Below, piece after piece: positions 5,977-6,880 of a stretch of DNA of 6,880 nucleotides (position 1 is the first letter of the stretch; each line of letters begins with the position of its first letter). Origin of the DNA: JBAZOJ01 sp041648755 (GTDB lineage: Bacteria > Planctomycetota > B143-G9). The stretch covers positions 1 through 6,880 of the forward strand of contig JBAZOJ010000200.1 of NCBI GenBank assembly GCA_041648755.1, written 5' to 3'. The translations under genes and the position numbers were made by a program. Below the pieces are notes generated by a model. That model did not search any database, was not told the DNA's origin, and saw nothing but the letters and a program-made list of their open reading frames with translations.

Positions 5977-6750
5977 CTACCGGAAGAAAGACAGAGGGAT
6001 GCGCACAGGCTCAATCACAACGATTGCAATTCCTGCCTCGGAGGTTGCCTCAAGGACTGCGAACAGCAGACGGAACGGTGCGTCGTACTGGCTGCCCAAG
6101 CTCACCACGATAGCCTCCCCCTTTTTCGTGGCTGCGACAATCCCCTTCAGCCTTCCCGCGATATCGCCGGCAGCATACACCGGCTGGTCATCGATTCTCC
6201 ACAGAGGCTTCCCCTCAGACATCATGCAAAATACGGAGACAAAGATCTTAGTGTTCAATAGCTCATACCCGGAGCCATCTGACGGGGAGTCGTCCGTGAA
6301 GTCAGAAGGTTCTTCGGTGGGAGACTCGGGCATTCCTCGATATATCGGGAAGATCGCACGAAATCGCTGTTTCTCGCCTGTCAGGCCGAAGAAAGTGTTG
6401 CGGAAAGCACTGTCATAGGCAACGAGCGAGGTGAGATACACCATCCACATGGGTGTATCCGGTCCTGTGCGGATTACAACCTGGGTTTCGAAACCATCAT
6501 CGGGGTAGGGCGGACAAGCAGCATTCTCAGCGCGCGAGTGAAAATACTGCTCCAGCTCCTCCCAGGTCAGCGTCTTTCCGCCAATTGAGGCGTACCCGTC
6601 GCTATCGGGATCGTTTGCCTTGCCGATGGCGGGCACTGCGGAAACAAGGATTTCTATCTCCGAATTGGATGAAGACTGCCCCGGCTTGACGGACCAACTG
6701 CATCCGCAGAATAGCATTACAGCGATAAGAACGAGCGGGAGAATCTTCAT
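5977..6750 (-). CDS. Lipoprotein with two degenerate ExbD/TolR-like domains (copy B)
   Basis: The product has 257 residues. The start is set at 6750 because MKILPLVLIAVMLFCGC gives a clean signal peptide with lipobox Cys17, preceded by GAGGAA at normal distance. A longer open frame from 6852 would put 34 polar residues before the signal peptide. Domain 1 is SIGGKTLTWEELEQYF (55-70) plus VVIRTGPDTP (91-100). Domain 2 is WRIDDQPVYAAGDIAGRL (184-201), IVVSLGSQYDAPF (214-226) and AVLEATSEAGIAIVV (231-245), closely following the ExbD pattern ending A-G-I/V-x-x-V. Both copies keep G-E-K-x-R-F (124-130 here). An acidic Pro/Ser insert (141-161) between the domains is missing from copy A. Residues 5-53 are almost identical to copy A and the rest is diverged. 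No ExbB/TolQ gene is adjacent. Function unknown. Confidence 0.75.
   Translation of the reverse strand: MKILPLVLIAVMLFCGCSWSVKPGQSSSNSEIEILVSAVPAIGKANDPDSDGYASIGGKTLTWEELEQYFHSRAENAACPPYPDDGFETQVVIRTGPDTPMWMVYLTSLVAYDSAFRNTFFGLTGEKQRFRAIFPIYRGMPESPTEEPSDFTDDSPSDGSGYELLNTKIFVSVFCMMSEGKPLWRIDDQPVYAAGDIAGRLKGIVAATKKGEAIVVSLGSQYDAPFRLLFAVLEATSEAGIAIVVIEPVRIPLSFFR
6591..6737 (-). repeat. 147-bp near-identical direct repeat, copy in lipoprotein B
   Basis: This is the partner of 5779-5925, in the same orientation, covering residues 5-53 of lipoprotein B. Both substitutions change a proline codon in A (CCT, CCC) to a serine codon in B (TCT, TCC); all other codons in the block are identical, including third positions. 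Confidence 0.95.
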
Positions 6751-6880
6751 TTCGCACTTCCTCTGACAACACATATTCGCTCGACCCTCTGAATGGTTCA
6801 CTTTTTTGCGTCCGCCGCAAGCAGGTGGCATACTCATCCCCGGCTGTACCATCTTGGCGGGGATTCCGCCCCTCTACCTC
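6751..6880 (-). promoter_or_regulatory. Upstream region of the lipoprotein pair
   Basis: This is 130 bp with no supported gene. Read on the minus strand it holds GGCGG/CCGCC (5-bp stem, about 6857-6871), then TTGCG/CGCAA (5-bp stem, about 6806-6820) followed by an A-run, and the ribosome-binding site GAGGAA near 6766-6771. The promoter of the pair should be here or beyond the window edge, but no -35/-10 pair stands out. One minus frame is open to the edge but continues out of frame through the lipoprotein leader and looks fortuitous. Confidence 0.3.

Noticed and set aside
5355..6113. A 252-codon open frame on the + strand opposite the lipoprotein genes
   Set aside because: It is antisense to both lipoproteins, shows no recognisable motif, has no coherent hydrophobic or domain pattern, and mirrors the well-supported minus-strand coding.
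6802..6821. Stem TTGCG/CGCAA next to a T-run as an intrinsic terminator
   Set aside because: On the + strand the T-run precedes the stem, and on the - strand an A-run follows it; neither orientation gives a stem followed by Ts.
6751..6852. N-terminal extension of lipoprotein B to an ATG at 6852
   Set aside because: It would place 34 polar residues before a normal lipoprotein signal peptide; the inner ATG at 6750 has a ribosome-binding site and matches the paralog's start.
6602..6880. Minus-strand frame open to the window edge as the 3' end of an upstream gene
   Set aside because: It runs without a stop through the whole conserved leader of lipoprotein B in a different frame and has no recognisable features; the same out-of-frame opening exists over the leader of copy A.

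Overview
The window is a bacterial chromosomal segment that looks moderately GC-rich by eye. Two predicted lipoproteins and ExbD-like folds suggest a diderm (Gram-negative-type) cell. The phylum cannot be fixed from this sequence. The MiaA motif spelling and Pro/Thr/Ser-rich tails would fit one of the less-studied environmental lineages, but that is only an impression. No tRNA, rRNA, CRISPR array, transposase or phage gene is visible.

Left part (1-1610, + strand): the last codons of mutL (mismatch repair) run into a complete miaA (tRNA A37 dimethylallyltransferase), a widespread gene pair. After a 161-bp gap comes a Fur-family metalloregulator that keeps its structural zinc cysteines but seems to have lost several regulatory metal ligands.

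Middle part (1718-5167, + strand): a three-gene membrane cluster. A DUF2157-type polytopic protein overlaps (ATGA) a GDYXXLXY-type secreted or membrane-tethered protein. A second, diverged DUF2157-type polytopic protein follows 55 bp later. The two DUF2157-type proteins share N-terminal and C-terminal motifs and are paralogs. Co-occurrence of these families is known, but no biochemical function is established.

Right part (5186-6750, - strand, convergent with the membrane cluster): two tandem paralogous lipoproteins. Each appears to hold two degenerate ExbD/TolR-like periplasmic domains behind a lipobox instead of the usual ExbD transmembrane helix, and no ExbB/TolQ or TonB partner lies nearby. 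Their signal peptides and N-termini are encoded by a 147-bp block that is 145/147 identical between the copies, while the rest is strongly diverged. This points to recent gene conversion or segmental copying. The lipoprotein pair is the most unusual part of the window. The last 130 bp (6751-6880) is the upstream region of this pair, with no supported gene.
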